The notes: generated from the sequence alone by a model not told the origin. DNA of 64,000 nt from Favolaschia claudopus (GCA_037176885.1 JAWWNJ010000120.1:372001-436000), one strand, 5' to 3'. Shown: positions 31,870 to 43,913, counted from the first letter of the stretch. Numbers and translations: made by a program.

Positions 31870-32420
31870 AAGCTTCCAAACTCGTTTTCGACGCGTTTGA
31901 GCGCATCTTGCGAAAAATAAGGCGGAGATTTGGCGGATTATCTAAGCTTACGTACACACTACACGTGATATATCCGTGACTATAGACGCGACGCGACGCG
32001 CCAAATTAGCATCAAAATACCTTGTTTAACGCTAGGAAGGTGTGATTGCCTCATAATGAGCTAGCAAAGCGTTATGCTCTGTTGGTTCATAAACATCCAA
32101 TGTATTTTCATGAACTTAACACAAACAGAATTCAGACACGGAATTTAGGGTCAGATGTGTATTGACATTAATATTCACATATATTCGAATGGTGAGCACA
32201 ACAAAGTGGCTCCAGGGCCTCAAACCTGGTACTTGAAAGGCCTCTTGAGTCAGTAGATCTGCCGAAAAAAAATCTCTGGTTCCGAAGTACTCAAAATCGC
32301 AAAGGGAACAAGTTTATTTCTTATTTGGCGGATGGCTGTGCTTAACGTAATGATTATATAAGGGTACCGGATCGGCGTGACACCTATCTTGGTCTTCTAG
32401 CTTCTAGCAACAGATCAGGT
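31870..32420. repeat. Possible decayed TAGTCT-family element
   Basis: Phrases typical of that family recur: ttttcgacgcgtttgagcgc (about 31,886), three adjoining GACGCG words (about 31,986-32,003), and taatgattatataaggg (about 32,349), next to gaccaaga/tcttggtc-like words. No duplication or clear ends were found. Confidence 0.35.
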
Positions 32421-32511
32421 GGTAGTGGTTTGTTCAATGCACTCTTTGTTACAGTCTTTATGAGAATAAGCCCTTCTCTTGTAGTTGGGCGTGATGCAGC
32501 CCACATTGAGA

Positions 32512-33700
32512 TCAGTAACAACCACTGGTAAGGTTTTTCCTGGTTTTTCGTTGTGCTGAGTGTCCAGTGACTGCATATTCAATTTCGTAGTCAGCTTGAG
32601 ATCTTTTTACTCGTACACGTTTTGATTCTCCATTTTCTGTAAGAGCAGCAGGAAGTTTAGTTGTAAAACTCCAGTTAATTGCATTCAGGATTACATGCTT
32701 GTCAGGCAAACCAGAAAGATGGACATCACTTTGAGGAAAGGAAACCAATGTCCATTTCAGTATACACATCCCACTTTTGTCAGTTTCCACTGCAAAGTCG
32801 GCAATAGTTCCCTGCGAGCCATTTGCAATACCTAGAGGAGGACAAGGATTATGGTGGCGAAGAATAACAGGCATTCCCCAGCATTCCCCCATATATTGGC
32901 ATGAGTGGTGGCAATGCACCTCTGCTTGAGAAACGAGTCATATCTAGACTCAATAAAAAACGCCTTACTTTGGGATCTTCAACGGCCTTTCCTTCAATGT
33001 AATCTTGTGCAGCGCACATAATATGATCTTTACATTGAACAGCAACTTTTGCATGATTGATAGCTTCCCTTTCACGATTTGTTCTAACAATCAGACTGGC
33101 ATTATAAGATTGTGGTACATCTGGTCCTAGAGTTATGTAGACCAACAGGCGAAATCATAGATTTCATGACTCGTGAATTGAATAATAATAGCGGCATTGC
33201 CTTTTACGCAGATGCAAAACGGCTTCGGCATATTGGAAGTCAGCTTTTTTTCTGTTTTGTTCAGTTAATTCAATAACAGTGTCAATCTGCTTCCAGGACA
33301 GTCTACCCAATCGAGCCAGATATTGACGTTCATTGGATTTTCTACTACGAAAATTGGAAACAACTGGCATATATAAAGGAGTCTGTTGTACAGGCGGAAG
33401 CTGAAAGAAATCACCAGAAAAAACTAAGATAACATCATCAAAAGGTCTGGAATCATTCCCAGTGAAAAGTCCACGGGATGGATTGCAAAGAAACGAGATG
33501 AAACGAGCAATCTTCAAACTATTTCGCCGAATCACAAACAATTCCGCTAATTTGCACCAAAAAGCGTTATGGTGTGAGTTGGATTGTAATAGTTCGAGAA
33601 TTTGCGCAATTCATCCCAATTCATTCCACGCGAATCGCAAGGCATCCATGGCGACCGAATAATTGTAAAAATGTGAAATGCATTGAGATAAAAGTCTTGT
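32512..33700 (-). pseudogene. Pif1-type (Helitron-like) helicase relic
   Basis: Several minus-strand frames read in order: a degenerate MDALRFAWNELG stretch (about 33,640), VILVFSGDFFQLPPV (helicase motif III region, about 33,420), GRLSWKQIDTVIELTEQ with RKKADFQYAEAVLHLR, then LGPDVPQSYNASLIVRTNRERE (about 33,120) and WGMPVILRHHN with IANGSQGTIADF (about 32,830). Frames change between blocks and stops intervene; Walker A is absent. This is the C-terminal half of a Pif1-family helicase as carried by Helitrons, not a functional gene. Confidence 0.7.
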
Positions 33701-34383
33701 ACAGTAGTATAGCAATGGTAGTGAAATACTCGGCATTACCAAAAGTAACCGAATTTAGAAATGCCTTGCTTGCGACCAGCTAATACAGTTAGCAGTTGGT
33801 TCAACTGGTGGGCGAGAGGGGGGATGGTCATATGCTATTGCACATAACACGCGCCGAAGTTATTGGGCTTTCCCTGTGCTGATTTTCTATGTTTGTTTAT
33901 TTATGTATCAAATGAACACTTTCTTGCTCTGTTTTAGTACCCTCATTGAAGGATGAGGATAGCCCAGAAAACTTTGAGTTCTGAGGTACAGAGTTATGAG
34001 ATAGTAGACCTATCTTTGAGGTACTCACCCACCTGGAATCCTGGTGACTGTGTTCCAAAAAAGGAAAACACGGCCAAATTAATGGTATTTCGAAGATTAA
34101 TTTATTCACCCACTGTGTGACAGCTTAGCCCAAGTTTATATCATGAAAGTTGTAGCAAACAACCTGTAAATGAACCCTTCATCGCTCAAAGTTCTTTGAC
34201 CATCGTATTTTCGTGAGAAAAACCCCGAATTCGGTTACTTTTGGTAACTGCGAGTACACTATATAATGGACCCCGTACATGCTTACCTGTATCATCCCGC
34301 CGAAGAGGTTGGGTAACCGCACCGGCAAGGCGACCGCGCATTGGATAGCGGGAACTCGAGTATTGTCTTGGTTTGCGTATTCT
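33701..34383. other. Unassigned interval
   Basis: No gene or clear repeat seen. The phrase 'ccaaaagtaaccgaattt' near 33,738 and its inverted partner near 34,236 (aattcggttacttttgg) suggest an element of about 500 bp between them, flanked by uncertain ends. Confidence 0.35.
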
Positions 34384-34386
34384 CTA

Positions 34387-34838
34387 TGGTGCGCTCGGCC
34401 TAAACACCACCAAACAGGAACAAAATCTATTGCACCTGATCAGAACCTTCCCATGACTGATCCTCTGGTGAAAACACTCCAATTAGGTAGTAGACTAATC
34501 ACTCTAAAGGAATTTACCATTCCCTCAAAACTCACAATAAATTTTTTTTTCTCGAGGCGGATTTGAGACATCAGTGATGGCATCAGTCAATCAGTCATGT
34601 GAGCTTACGGAATATGCCCAATTTGGGTTCCGACTCTGGCTTCATATGCTCTCAGAGAGGTTTATGAGCTATATCCTACACTCATGAAAGCTGGGGAGTA
34701 CGTCCTGAGTCTGCCCCAACCTTATTCTGCAGCAGAAAATGCAATTTAAATTCGAATTTTTTCCGCCGGTCGATTTGAGACATCACTGATGGCATCAATG
34801 ATAGGACCTATTTGGTGGTGTTTAGGCCGCGCGCACCA
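34387..34838. mobile_element. MITE family L, copy 1 (TA duplication)
   Basis: Inverted ends TGGTGCGCTCGGCCTAAAC, flanked by TA at 34,385-34,386 and 34,839-34,840. Internal inverted phrases gatttgagacatca occur near the centre and right side. A truncated relative occupies 36,920-38,156. Confidence 0.82.
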
Positions 34839-34840
34839 TA

Positions 34841-36284
34841 GCTCGGTGAAAGAGGGCGGACCAAGGAAACTGAGAAGGAAATCATGAGACGAGTGTTGAT
34901 GAGAGTGTAGACGACTCGCAGAGAGCGCACTGGAAGATTCACTCACCATCGTCGAGCAACCGATGTCTATTGGTCTGCGATTGGCATTTGGAGTCTGCAA
35001 GCATGGGGTAAGGCCGTTGTTCTTGTAGACGGAGTATAGTGCAAACATACCTTCGACCTTGACAAGAAACCCCCGCGAGTTGTAAGCTTTGTCGTCTGTA
35101 GGCCGCGTTAGAGAGAAAGACATGAATGAGGGTAAATGTATGCACTTTTGTAAAGTGTAGCGCCGGTTTGATACAGAAAGCGGAGAGATTGAGGAGACGG
35201 AGCAGGCAGAAGAGAGGTGGGAGAAGACAAGCAAGAGGAAGTGACGTGGCAGAAAGTGTGGTGATTTTATGTTGCCTAGGCCTGTTGCCAAGGGTGACTC
35301 AGCCAGAGGTCTGAGGGAATGCTTGCTGTACCGCTGGAGAGTTATGTGTTAAAACGAGATAGTTTGCTCACCCACGACAAACAATCTCAAATCATTCCGT
35401 TTGGTTATTGCTTGTGCCATTTCATCTCAAAACATTTCAAACGATCCGACTGACTTTTGACTGGGAATCATTCTTGATGTATCGCAAAAGTTGATCAATT
35501 TCCAAGGGCCTTCCGAGATAAGAAATTTCCTTATATAGAAGGGGGGGGGAGGGGGTCCCAAGGGCCTCGAGAAAAAAATTTTCATATGATTTTTTGTAAC
35601 TCGGTTCTGAGGGTTGTATGCAGCAGATATATGCTAGGTACATTGCTCTACAGCCTTATTTTAGCAATTCAGTACAACTCTGGCCACCATTGTCACCGTC
35701 AGATGGGTTTGACCGCCGCTCGGGCCTCTCGGCAGCCTCGGCTGTCAGTGTGTATGCTGTTGTTTGGTCAAGAAGACTGCTAACATTGAGAAATATCAAT
35801 TTTGCACAGTGCAGGTACGTGGAAATGTGCAAAATAACAGGTTCTTCGCTTCAAATGCTGATGTTGAGTCCGAAAATACATAAATTGATACAGCTAACAA
35901 ATTGGGCGGTGGGAAGGTCGTCAGAATTCTATGGATTCTCGTACCGTAGTAAATGATGTTGTGTCCCATTCAGCCTCAACCGTCTCCCGTGCGATTCACT
36001 ATCTGAGTGTTAGTGAGCTGGTGAGTATTGCTCGTCGTCACCAGGCTCTGGCTCAGGAAGCTCTGGCTGCCGCGTCGGGCGCGGGGTAAATATCCCGCGT
36101 GAGATCCCGTCCGTTGATGAGAACAGATATTAGGGGCATTCAAAGTAAAATCGCGCTTTCGCGCTTTCGCGCTTACAAGGCTTTCGACGCTTTCGTGGTT
36201 ACGCGGCAGAAGCGGCACCATCTGTCAAACACGGCAGCGCACCGTTCCCTTTTTGGGAAGCCTCTTTAAAATTTTCTTCGGCAG
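34841..36284. other. Unassigned interval
   Basis: No convincing gene. A + strand open phrase at about 35,949-36,089 (VNDVVSHSASTVSRAIHYL...) ends in TAA and may be a protein tail, but has no supporting context. A short tandem gcgctttc lies at about 36,152-36,172. A G-rich/pyrimidine tract is at 35,540-35,560. Confidence 0.3.
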
Positions 36285-36286
36285 TA

Positions 36287-36917
36287 CTGTAGCACTTTGT
36301 ATGGGTGAAACAGACCCTCGAGCGTGACTGGAAACGCTACGCATGGAAACCAGAAACGGCCTCAGCGTTATGCGTGACATCATAGAATTTTGGAAACGGG
36401 CGGGCAAACACCGATAAAATCTATTTCCAAACGTTGAACGGATTCTGGGCAATTTTTAGCTCTCATGCTTTCTTTGTATCCATAGCCCTTTGTGATTGCA
36501 TTTCTCCTGCTACGGGCTCCGTAATACACCTTTTTTTTTTTTTTTTCATGAACACTGCGCCGTGGCGCACGCTCAGACACCTAAACCAGCGACGGGTCCA
36601 CCACAAGCCCTCTTCGAGCGACTAGTTAAACTACCTCGGCCAGCTTCTGGTACACCTTCCCAGCACCTTGCCCGTGGTCTCAGATGCACCGTACCGGTTC
36701 TATCTTGACGAAGATTGTAGAGAGTGATTGAGTGCAGTGAGGAGGAGGAGGGTTATAGCAGTAGATTCAGCTAGATTTTACAGCCACAAACATGATAATT
36801 CGACATCTTTGTATGTCACGCAGTCCTCAGGGAAACCACCCGACCGTTATGCGTTACCGTTGAAACGAAACAGGGCGGGCGTTACGCGTTACGTTTCACC
36901 CATACAAAGTGCTACAG
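36287..36917. mobile_element. MITE family O (TA duplication)
   Basis: Inverted ends CTGTAGCACTTTGTATGG followed by GTGAAAC, flanked by TA at 36,285-36,286 and 36,918-36,919. The ends resemble those of family D (CTGTA..., TGTATG, GAAAC), so the two may share a transposase. A 17-T run sits inside near 36,531. Confidence 0.8.
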
Positions 36918-36972
36918 TAAATCTGCCTGAAAGTCAGAGGGATTCCTCATCCGCTCAAAACTCACAATAAAT

Positions 36973-37729
36973 CAAGGGGTGGCGGTAACAAAAGTTCTTG
37001 ACCAGGACTACCCAAAACCTTCCTGTCAAGACCCCGGAAACCAGACCCACCACCACCAGTCGGCAATCAGCTGATGCTTGCTTAAACGGGCAATCCTTCC
37101 GAATACGATAGCAGAAAGTGGGCAAGTTGAGCGGCTAGTCACCGTTAGTGGCAATATATCGACGGTAACTAAATACATAACACTCTGGAAACTATACAGT
37201 AAGGTTTTTGAGAACCGAAATGCAGTTTAGGTCGTAAAATCAAAGCAGAATGGCACCAAGCATAGGCCAGTTGCCAGAGATTGAGAATCTCACACTCATT
37301 TTTCAAGGTAATATGATAGTTTAACTTGTTTTGGCACATTTCTCAAACATCTCTGGATGTTCTGGTGCTCTCAATGCGAGTAAAGAATGCGAGAGGCAAA
37401 AGTGCGAGCGTGTTCTTATGTCATAGTGCTGTCAAAGGCTGTCAAAGTGCCGTTGCCATCAAACGCTGTCAACTTTCCAGCAACTTTCTTCGAGTGAATA
37501 AGGGAGGATACCGGGCCTATTAAAATCATGTAGATACATATTATAGCGCAGTCAAGCACTCCAAACCACATGGTGTGCTTTATACCAGTAGAACCAGTGG
37601 GCACTAACGAGATATTCAAGAACTTCGTGAAAATGACCACCAAAACCTCTTTTCGCGGACCCCGGATACTAGATCGACTACTACCAGTGGGTAGTCATGG
37701 TCCATCAATCCAGTTTCCGCCACCCCTTG
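36973..37729. mobile_element. hAT-like MITE (8-bp duplication CAATAAAT)
   Basis: Ends CAAGGGGTGGCGG ... CCGCCACCCCTTG with CAATAAAT at 36,965-36,972 and 37,730-37,737. The un-inserted sequence CACAATAAATTT is visible in the homologous position at about 34,533, confirming the insertion. No transposase inside. Confidence 0.9.
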
Positions 37730-37849
37730 CAATAAATACTTTTTCCGCGGGGCCGATTTGAGACATCAGTGATGCAATCAATGAATCAATCATGTGAGCT
37801 TACGGAACATGCCTAATTTAGGTCACCACTGATCTACTCCCTCATTTTA

Positions 37850-37976
37850 CAGTGGCGGCGGGATCTGATGCCACCCCCCAAAAAATGATGGGGCCCCAAT
37901 CGACTCCACTTGCATCAAAAGTTCCAGAAATGGGCTGTTCTATTTTTAGGGGTGGCATCAGATCCCGCCGCCACTG
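37850..37976. mobile_element. 127-bp palindromic MITE (TA duplication)
   Basis: Inverted ends CAGTGGCGGCGGGATCTGAT of about 29 bp, flanked by TA at 37,848-37,849 and 37,977-37,978. It is absent from the homologous spot in L copy 1. Confidence 0.9.
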
Positions 37977-38511
37977 TATATGCTCTCAGAGACCTCTGTG
38001 ACCTCGCTGCTACACAAATTGAGGTTTCCTGGTATGTTTTAACTCTGCCTGGCCCCAATTGTGCAGCAAAAAATACAATTTAATTTTAATTTTTTTTTTT
38101 GATTTGAGACATCAATGATCCCATCAATGATGGGACCTATTAGGCCGAGCGCACCATAGTACGATGTCCACATCAGTTCAAACATTGTTCAAGATCCCAA
38201 CCTTAGAAATCGTAGACCCTGGTCGCATATGGGTCCCCGAGCGACGAGTCAACCTTGAATTCGGGGGATAGTGTCGGAGGTGCTGGTGCAGGGGAAGGAG
38301 TCTTTTGACGGATCACCGTTTCAAGTTGGTCGTCAGTCTCAGCGGTGAGATCAATCAAGCCGTTTTCGACACCGTTGCCTGACCAGCCTCAGGTAAGTAT
38401 ATGAGTCCGTCGTACAAAGTACCATCCACGTACCCATGATTTCTTGGGCAACACTGTCCTTGAAAATTTCCGGAAGCGCACTGTCAGCAGACACTGGGGT
38501 CGGAATCAATA

Positions 38512-39110
38512 CCTCAAGCATGGACTACAAATTCATACACGCACGCTTCTTCTTCTTCGTAGCTCTTTCCTCTTCGCCCGTGTCTGATCTACGTTTTGAC
38601 CGAAGGACAGGGACTCGGATACTGATGGGGATTGGCTCTACGCTGCTGCTGCGAGGCTCCTCATCCTCGGACTCGGAGTCACTCCCTTCCGAATCGTTGT
38701 CAGACTGGATATTCTCTGAGCAAATTGTAAGCTCTCGAAGCGCCAGACAAAACCACAGAGAAAAAACTCACTGTTGCCGCCCTGGAGTGTGGCAAGCGTC
38801 TCTTCATCAACCCAAGTATCGAGGATTTCTTTGGGTATGGGTTGGCTCGAAACTACGTTTCTCATTAGTATAGATGACACGTCGCAGCGGATGAGCTTAC
38901 CAATGAAGAGGCGGCAGTGGCGGAATCCACTTGTAGTAGCTCCTGTGTTGTGTTCGGCATCCGCCCCAATTGGGTGAGTTACAGGAGCAATTTGTAGTTG
39001 TTTGCTATGGATTGGCGCTAGTCACTGAGAGAGAGAGATATGTGAGAAATATGATTTTTGTCTACTTTTGGGCAGATGACTCGGCTCTCGAGTCCGCAAT
39101 ACCTCTACAG
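38512..39110 (-). pseudogene. Unidentified gene, 3' part (interrupted by the DIRS-like element)
   Basis: Minus-strand exons join well: LAPIHSKQLQIAPVTHPIG...FRHCRLFI (about 39,022-38,904), intron, NVVSSQPIPKEILDTWVDEETLATLQGGN (about 38,861-38,772; conserved in look, no name), intron with a clear GTGAGT donor, and a last exon with an acidic Asp/Ser/Glu stretch, KRRSD and KKKKRACMNL before a stop at about 38,513. The ending is a strong nuclear-localisation pattern. The 5' part appears to be at 42,640-43,482 on the same strand, with the DIRS-like element between. Function unknown. Confidence 0.5.
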
Positions 39111-39230
39111 CAAGGGAGGGCCTCGGCAGCCCAAGAACAAAGCTCTGCACAAGCGACCAGCCAAAGGTGGGGGAGGAAGAGCGCAGAAGCCAGAGGCACT
39201 CCACAAACAGCATGCTAGTGCCAGCCAGTC

Positions 39231-41560
39231 TCACGTTGCCGCGCAATCTGTGCTTGACGGGAAACAGCAGCAGTACGCGTGGGTCCGGCGGGAGGAGGCT
39301 TTGGCGCCCTCAAGGGACGGGGGAGCGAGGCTGGCAAGGATGGAGGGGGGACAGATGGAGGCACGCGTTTCGAAGAAGACCGTTTTGCCGTAGAGGGGGC
39401 AGGGGGTACCGGCGTTCAGCAGCGCTGATGAGGCGCTTGAGAATGGGGTCGTCAAGCGCCTCAACTGACCATCCATGCTCGATGTGGATGGTGCGCAAGC
39501 TGGAGAGGTAACGGGAGAGCGTAGCAGGCTGGACAAAGGGAGCCTTCTCTGCAATCCAGAGCTGGAGACCAGCGGCGGTGGCGGGAAGCACCTTGCCGTC
39601 AGGATGGGTGAAACCACGGCTTCGGGCGAAGGCGGAGTACATGGCAACAACACCATCGTACCCGGCGCGGGTGGTAGGCTTGAGACTGTACCAGATGAGG
39701 TCCGCAACGGCTGGGTGGAGGTGCGAGTTGGCCTCGAGCCACTCCGGTGAGGGAGTACCCAGTGAGGACGGAGTCGGTCGAGGTTCACCCACTGAAAACG
39801 AGAAAGGGCATCAGCAACACCATTCGCAGCAGTGGGAATCCAGACAGAACGAAATGTAAACCCCGCACGCGCCGCCAACAACGCAAAGGACCTGAAGAGC
39901 TGCTGGGTTGGAGGATGATCAATAGAACCTGAGTTAAGGCAGCTAGCGACAGCAGCGTTATCAATATGGAAGATAACCTCAAACCCACGCCAGTGTGGGT
40001 GCCACAGCTCTGCCGCGCGCAGCACAGCCTGCATCTCCTTCCAGTGGATAGGGAGACCCATCCGCCGCTTGGGACAACGTTCTGCAAAGAAGACATCGCC
40101 CTCGACCCACGTCCCACCAAGGCCAAGCTTGCCGCTAGCGTCAGTGTAAACAGCAAGCTCAGGAGGGGGAGGGGAGATAGTGAAGATGCCATTGAAGGAC
40201 GGCAGATACTCCATCCACCACAAGAGGTCCTTGCGAGCCTCAGATGGAATGCGACGCAAGAGGGTATGGGGAAGGGGGGAGATGGAACGCATGAAGTCAC
40301 GGATTCGCCGTGTGAAGTACCGCCCTATAGGTATGACAGACTGCGCAAATACAAAGTGACCACAGAGCCGCTCCAGCTCGTGGAAAGAAGCAGAACCACG
40401 CTCCAAACACACTTGTAGCATGCCCAGGAGGCGCTCCAGCTTGTCCCGGGGAAGCCGTGCCTGCATCTGTACTGTGTCAAGTTCAATGCCCAAGAACTCA
40501 AGACAGTGACAAGGGCCCTCCTCCTTTTTCTCAGAAAGCGAGAAGCCCAGCTCGTGCGTTGTCCGACGGAAGTCATCTCGCGCCGCAAGAGCGTAATCAG
40601 CCCCAAGAGAGGCAGACGTCACGTTGATCGAGTCATCAAGGTAATGCTGGAGATCGCGCAACGTTGCATGCTGGTTGGCGAGAATCCAGTGGTGAGCCTC
40701 CGCAAAGAAATTATAGAGCCGAGGGGCAGTGCGCAGGCCAAAGGGAAGGAATATATCAAGGAAGGTACGACCCTTCCAACAGAAGCCCATATACTTCCAA
40801 TCGGCAGGGTGTATGGGAATATGGCGAAAGGCAGCCTCCAAGTCAGCCTTGTACAGGAAAGCACCAGGGCCAGCAGCCCGAATGCGGTCAATGGCCTGAA
40901 GCACCGCCTCAAACACCAGCGAACCAAACTCAGCCGGAATGGCGTCATTGACTGAGTGGCCACGGGGGTAGGAAAGGTGGTGGATGCGGCGGCGCTTGGT
41001 GGAATACTTCTTGGGGACAGAACCAAGGGGAGCAAGGAAGGCTGTAGCGGCAGCAGGTGTGGCAGAGACGTCAATGATACGACCGAGGGAAACCTCAAGG
41101 TCAATATCAGCGTCAACGGTATTGGGGTACTCAAGGGCGGAGGGAAGGGGAGGGGGGGGGCGAAGGAGGGGCGACGGAGAATATGATTATTAACGACACC
41201 AAGATGTACACCGTATTCAATGGCAGCAACAATGGAGTCAGCGAAGAGCCGGTCAGGATAGGAGCGCATCGCATCACACCATACATGGGGTCGGAGTTTC
41301 ACAATGGGCATAGGGAGGAGATGAGGGGTGGTAAGGGGGAAGTGGAGGGTGGTGTTAGGACGGGTGGGAGGCGGAGGCAAAGGCTCAAGGAGCTTATTAA
41401 AGACCGGAAAAATATGGTCAGTTTTGATATCCAGAATGTAAGGGGGGAGAAAAGAGACTTCCCTCCTCGCAGAGCGAGGAGAGGATTCAACCTCTCCCCC
41501 TCGCTGGCCCGGTACTTGAGGTACGACACCGGGTGGGCTAACCCGGCGCGAAACAAACCG
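39231..41560 (-). pseudogene. DIRS-like retroelement pol: reverse transcriptase, RNase H and a truncated tyrosine recombinase
   Basis: The reading begins with an N-terminal part (VKLRPHVWCDAMRSYPDRLF, about 41,300) that changes frame at a run of about nine G (41,152-41,160). It then gives VPKKYSTKRRRIHHLSYP, the RT core ADLEAAFRHIPIHPADW (about 40,830) and YLDDSI (catalytic YxDD, about 40,635), RNase H (VYTDASGKLGLGG, about 40,130; HIDNAAVASCLNSG), and, in a shifted frame 39,792-39,310, the N-terminal SAM-like domain of a tyrosine recombinase (LKPTTRAGYDGVVAMYSAF). The catalytic Arg/His/Tyr half of the recombinase is absent. RT-RNaseH-YR order is diagnostic for DIRS-type elements. The homopolymer frameshift could be a sequencing error; the recombinase loss is not. 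Confidence 0.85.
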
Positions 41561-41562
41561 GG

Positions 41563-42504
41563 CTACATTCGGGGATATGGAAGGACGGCTAGGCGCTGCA
41601 AGCGCCAAGGAGGGGGCAGGGGGGTGCAAGAAAGACGAGGCCGTCGAAGCTCGTCGCACCAAAGCCCTGCCCCCAGCGCCACCTCAGGGCGCAGCGGCCG
41701 GCAGACATGGCGGCGCGGGCACGAAGGTGCTTCACAACCCACAGTAGCGTTATTGTAGTTGTAGCATACCTGGGTGCGAGCAGCACTGACTGGAGCAGGA
41801 GAAGGAGCAGGCAGGGTGGGCCGCATAAGGAGGAGGGGAGTGAGGAGGAGCTTGGTGTGCAGATGAGAGTCACCCCTGCTCCAGGAGATGGGGTTGAAGA
41901 AGGGGTCACTCCGAGCCTGCACAAAAGCGACGTGGTAGTCCAAGACGGACGCCCACGGAAACGCGCGCGCAAAGCCGATGACGTTGGTGAGGTGCGCGTT
42001 GAGGGCCTGGGCAGCAGGAAGGGCGGAGTTCTCATTCTGGAGCACGGCAGAGAAAATTGCCCAGGCTTCGGTGAAAGTAGCAACGTCAGGGACTTCGCGG
42101 AGCAGCGCAGTGGCGCCGGTGACAGTGGGGACCGGGGTAAACACCAGTCCGCCATCAGCGTTGGTGGTGAGGACGAGGGGGATGGGGGGTGGGGCAGAGA
42201 CGGTGGGGAGGAGGCGACCGAGGTGGGTCGGCGGGAACTCGAACTTGCCGATTTGCGTGATGACGTCGGCGGCAAGGTGCGGGTAGAGAACAGAAGTAAG
42301 CAGGGCCGGGTACTTACTATTAGCAGCGGGCGGGAACGCCAAGGGGTCGGCGGGAGCGCCAGTGAGCTGCTCAATAGCAGACGCCGCCGGGCGTCTCGAA
42401 ATCTCGCCGGAGAGATCCTTAACAACTCCCGCCAAACCTTCCATCATCTTTTTAAGGTCGTTGAACTGCGAAACAGTGGGGGCCGTGTCCGTGGTGCCGG
42501 TCAT
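41563..42504 (-). CDS. DIRS-like retroelement gag
   Basis: About 313 residues from ATG 42,504. The N-terminal region is helical and coiled-coil-like (FNDLKKMMEGLAGVVKDL); the middle is conserved in retroelement capsid proteins by feel (FTEAWAIFSAVLQNEN); and a C-terminal Cys/His zinc-binding motif CYNYNNATVGCEAPSCPRRH is at about residues 247-266. It stands directly upstream of pol on the same strand, as expected. The end of the frame overlaps the start of the pol reading. It would package element RNA. Confidence 0.7.
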   Translation of the reverse strand: MTGTTDTAPTVSQFNDLKKMMEGLAGVVKDLSGEISRRPAASAIEQLTGAPADPLAFPPAANSKYPALLTSVLYPHLAADVITQIGKFEFPPTHLGRLLPTVSAPPPIPLVLTTNADGGLVFTPVPTVTGATALLREVPDVATFTEAWAIFSAVLQNENSALPAAQALNAHLTNVIGFARAFPWASVLDYHVAFVQARSDPFFNPISWSRGDSHLHTKLLLTPLLLMRPTLPAPSPAPVSAARTQVCYNYNNATVGCEAPSCPRRHVCRPLRPEVALGAGLWCDELRRPRLSCTPLPPPWRLQRLAVLPYPRM

Positions 42505-42639
42505 CGTCGACGGGAGCGGTGATGGGAGGTGGGGTGATGATGAAGAAAGAACGACAAAGAAAAACTAAGGAGGAGGAGGGCAGCGAAGGCGGGGAGAAAG
42601 CGAACGTGGTGGGAGGAAGCAAAAAGATGAGATGACGAG

Positions 42640-43482
42640 GAGGGGATGACGTGATCTTAGCCAATCCCCTTGGTCTCTCCAGACCATCCATGACCGTCCC
42701 CAACCACCATACAGGCTCTTTCGAGTCAGACTCGGACTCCGCCTCGACGCGATCGAAATAAGCAAACGGCTGTGGAAATAATTCGTGAAGCCTATCTTTG
42801 AGCTCGTCGTGGTCCGTTGTCCGGTCAATCAAAATTCCATGCGTAAGATCCACCACAGCAAGGCCATGAACAACAGCCAATTGGACTGCCGGCCTACCGG
42901 GAATGGGACGATTCTTCTTTGGCAATTGACGCATCCCGTTCTGAGAGGAAAGGTAAGCACACTGTAGCCCATAAAGCTGGATCAAAACCCACCGAGCATA
43001 TTGTACCACACGGCAAAATCATAATCGAGCCAACACGGAAATTGTTACTTGTGCTCTGGGTCTGTTTGTGCTTGGGTGATGTTAAGCTGATGAAATGCTG
43101 GCTGAGTGAGCATTACCTTGTTTTTTTTCGGTCGCATCCCCTCGTTGGACTCGAGGTTTGCGGCTGCTCGGGTCTTGCGAGAACTTTTTGCGCCAGACGA
43201 AGTGAGTCCAGTTCGGGCTTTACCAATTTTGGCTAGCATTGAAGATGACGCGGAGCTTCCAGAGCCTTTCTTGGCAATTCTCTCGAGAATGCTGTCTACG
43301 TCTTTCCCTTTCTTCGACGACACTGCAACGTGGTATTTTTCTTTGTGTAAACAGTTCGGTTGCGCACAAATGCCCAGGTCTCCGAGTGGACGATACTCGG
43401 TACAGGTGCACTCATCGTCGGAATCTCTGTCTTGTGCAATGCACTCAACAGCTCGCACATGAGAGGTGGAGGTGGAGACCAT
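42640..43482 (-). pseudogene. Unidentified gene, 5' part (interrupted by the DIRS-like element)
   Basis: From ATG 43,482: DSDDECTCTEYRPLGDLGIC with CLHKEKYH (a Cys-rich start), a Ser/Lys-rich linker (KTRAAANLESNEGMRPKK), an intron region near 43,040, a VGSIMILPCGT segment, an intron, and then RPAVQLAVVHGLAVVDLTH and FPQPFAYFDRVEAE (about 42,740). Reading stops matching at about 42,650, where the gag leader begins. It pairs with 38,512-39,110 as one gene split by the retroelement. No domain recognised. Confidence 0.5.
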
Positions 43483-43488
43483 ATGATG

Positions 43489-43570
43489 AGGAGGAAAGAA
43501 AGAAAGAAAGAAGGAGAGAGTGTGGGTGGGTGGGTGGTTGGCTGGGTGAAAGAGAGAAAGAACGAGAAAA
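43489..43570. repeat. Microsatellites (GAAA)n and (GGGT)n
   Basis: GAAA units at about 43,493-43,513 and GGGT units at about 43,523-43,538, followed by a GA-rich tract, just upstream of the split gene's start codon. Confidence 0.8.
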
Positions 43571-43728
43571 AAATGGTGTGTCAGTCAATTTTGGAGTGAT
43601 TTCCGAGCTGTCGAAAAAACTTTATGCGTCGCGATGCTCCAAAAATAAAATTCTATCTCATTGTGCCTTTGCCGGGAGGACATGGTAACAGTGATCTGCA
43701 AAACCAGGTTTGCAGATGAGACGATTGT

Positions 43729-43913
43729 TGTAAGGGGAGAAGAGCCCAGGAGCCAAGTCGATAACAAACCTGGGGATCAGAGATCCCCAGCGGACTACTT
43801 ATATACAAGAGGTGACGTAAGATATGACATAAGTGAGCACACAGCATGATGTCTTGGAGACAGAGAACTTCTGCCCAAGTCAAAGGACGTCATAGCTGTG
43901 GAGTCCCCTGACA
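43729..43913. repeat. LTR (3' LTR in the element's orientation)
   Basis: 185 bp, TG...CA bounded; contains a palindromic CTGGGGATCagaGATCCCCAG and a TATATA-like stretch (acttatatacaag). Confidence 0.93.

Larger units (their letters stand above)
36920..38156. mobile_element. MITE family L, copy 2, 5'-truncated and twice invaded
   Basis: Homologous to 34,500-34,838 (ctcaaaactcacaataaat, gatttgagacatcagtgatg, and the right end ...GCGCACCA with TA at 38,157-38,158). It is interrupted by a hAT-like element (36,973-37,729) and by a 127-bp MITE (37,850-37,976). The left end is missing. Confidence 0.75.

Noticed and set aside
42565..43009. Full-length protein continuing from the split gene into the gag leader
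   Set aside because: The frame stays open by chance through a Pro/Ser-rich leader; family-like sequence ends near 42,650.
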